22,909 bases of DNA from contig JBBIND010000067.1 of NCBI GenBank assembly GCA_037444075.1, positions 1 to 22,909 of the forward strand, written 5' to 3'. The translations under genes and the position numbers were made by a program. The DNA is from JBBIND01 sp037444075. Its GTDB lineage: Bacteria; Acidobacteriota; Terriglobia; Bryobacterales; Bryobacteraceae. Below, one piece after another: positions 22,706 through 22,909 of the stretch. The notes beneath the pieces are model-generated. The model saw nothing but the letters and a program-made list of their open reading frames with translations, did not search any database and was not told where the DNA came from. How positions within the stretch are numbered: position 1 is the first letter of the stretch; each line of letters begins with the position of its first letter.

Positions 22706-22909
22706 GTGAATCTCCAAGACATGAGCACGCAACTTCTGTTCACCACGATCCCCATATGGGTCGAGCGGAACGACGGTAAGCAGACATTCGGTACCGGATT
22801 CATACTCTCCTTGCCTGCCCATGGCTGTGCCGACAAGCAGATCCCTTTCGTTGTCACCAACGCCCACGTAGTGAACAACGCGAGGCGGGGATTGTTCGAT
22901 TTTGTTGAG
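22706..22909 (+). CDS. Trypsin-like serine peptidase, N-terminal fragment (runs off the window)
   Basis: The frame from GTG 22706 stays open for 68 codons to the window end, so the C-terminus is missing because of the boundary, not a mutation. GAGGTG (22692-22697) lies 8 bases upstream; ATG 22721 is an alternative start. FGTGF (28-32) followed by PFVVTNAHVV (47-56) is the N-terminal half of a trypsin-fold peptidase, with the catalytic histidine in the NAH motif. Asp and Ser would lie beyond the window. There is no signal peptide, which suggests a cytoplasmic peptidase rather than HtrA/DegP. Such peptidases occur in accessory and defence-type gene sets, but that role is only a guess here. Confidence 0.7.
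   Translation, partial: MNLQDMSTQLLFTTIPIWVERNDGKQTFGTGFILSLPAHGCADKQIPFVVTNAHVVNNARRGLFDFVE

Overview
The window is a GC-rich bacterial chromosome segment with dense, short-spaced operons. Its gene content suggests an acidobacterium, possibly of the Solibacter/Bryobacter type. The pointers are a Tat-exported sulfatase, a two-gene exported amidase locus, a fused AroD-AroE, and a Pal lipoprotein carrying an Ig-like domain. This assignment is an inference from gene content, not a measured phylogeny.

Region 1 (1-2055, plus strand) is the most unusual part. A 124-residue precursor-like protein has 12 cysteines, seven of them in an exact every-fourth-residue register, between Lys/Ala/Thr-rich tails. 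Thirty bases later comes a radical SAM/SPASM protein that looks like the SCIFF-peptide (ranthipeptide) maturases known from Clostridia. Together they look like an expanded thioether-peptide (RiPP) locus outside its usual host group. Region 2 (2233-3981) is a Tat-exported Cys-type sulfatase.

Region 3 (4103-10237, minus strand) is a lysine/diaminopimelate operon, transcribed as M20 deacylase (probable dapE), asd, lysC, dapB, dapA, dapD. Its leader contains what I read as a lysine riboswitch (about 10021-10196), directly downstream of a sigma70-like promoter. Feedback is therefore expected at the RNA level, and also at the enzyme level through the ACT domains of LysC. A divergent ZIP-family metal transporter (10333-11094) shares the intergenic region, which holds a 15-bp tandem repeat.

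Region 4 (11106-20228, minus strand) is one long run of closely spaced genes. It begins with the complete Tol-Pal envelope system tolQ-tolR-tolA-tolB-pal-cpoB, followed by deoC, a fused aroD-aroE, a tiny exported protein and an amidase. The last three genes are joined by 4-base overlaps. Region 5 (20362-22050, plus) is recN, with a TATAAT box placed so close to the ATG that the mRNA is probably leaderless.

Region 6 (22101-22909) starts with tRNA-Ser(CGA). After it the sequence changes character: a 13-bp perfect inverted repeat, a small two-helix membrane protein, and the start of a trypsin-like serine peptidase without signal peptide that runs off the window. This may be the edge of an accessory island at the tRNA.
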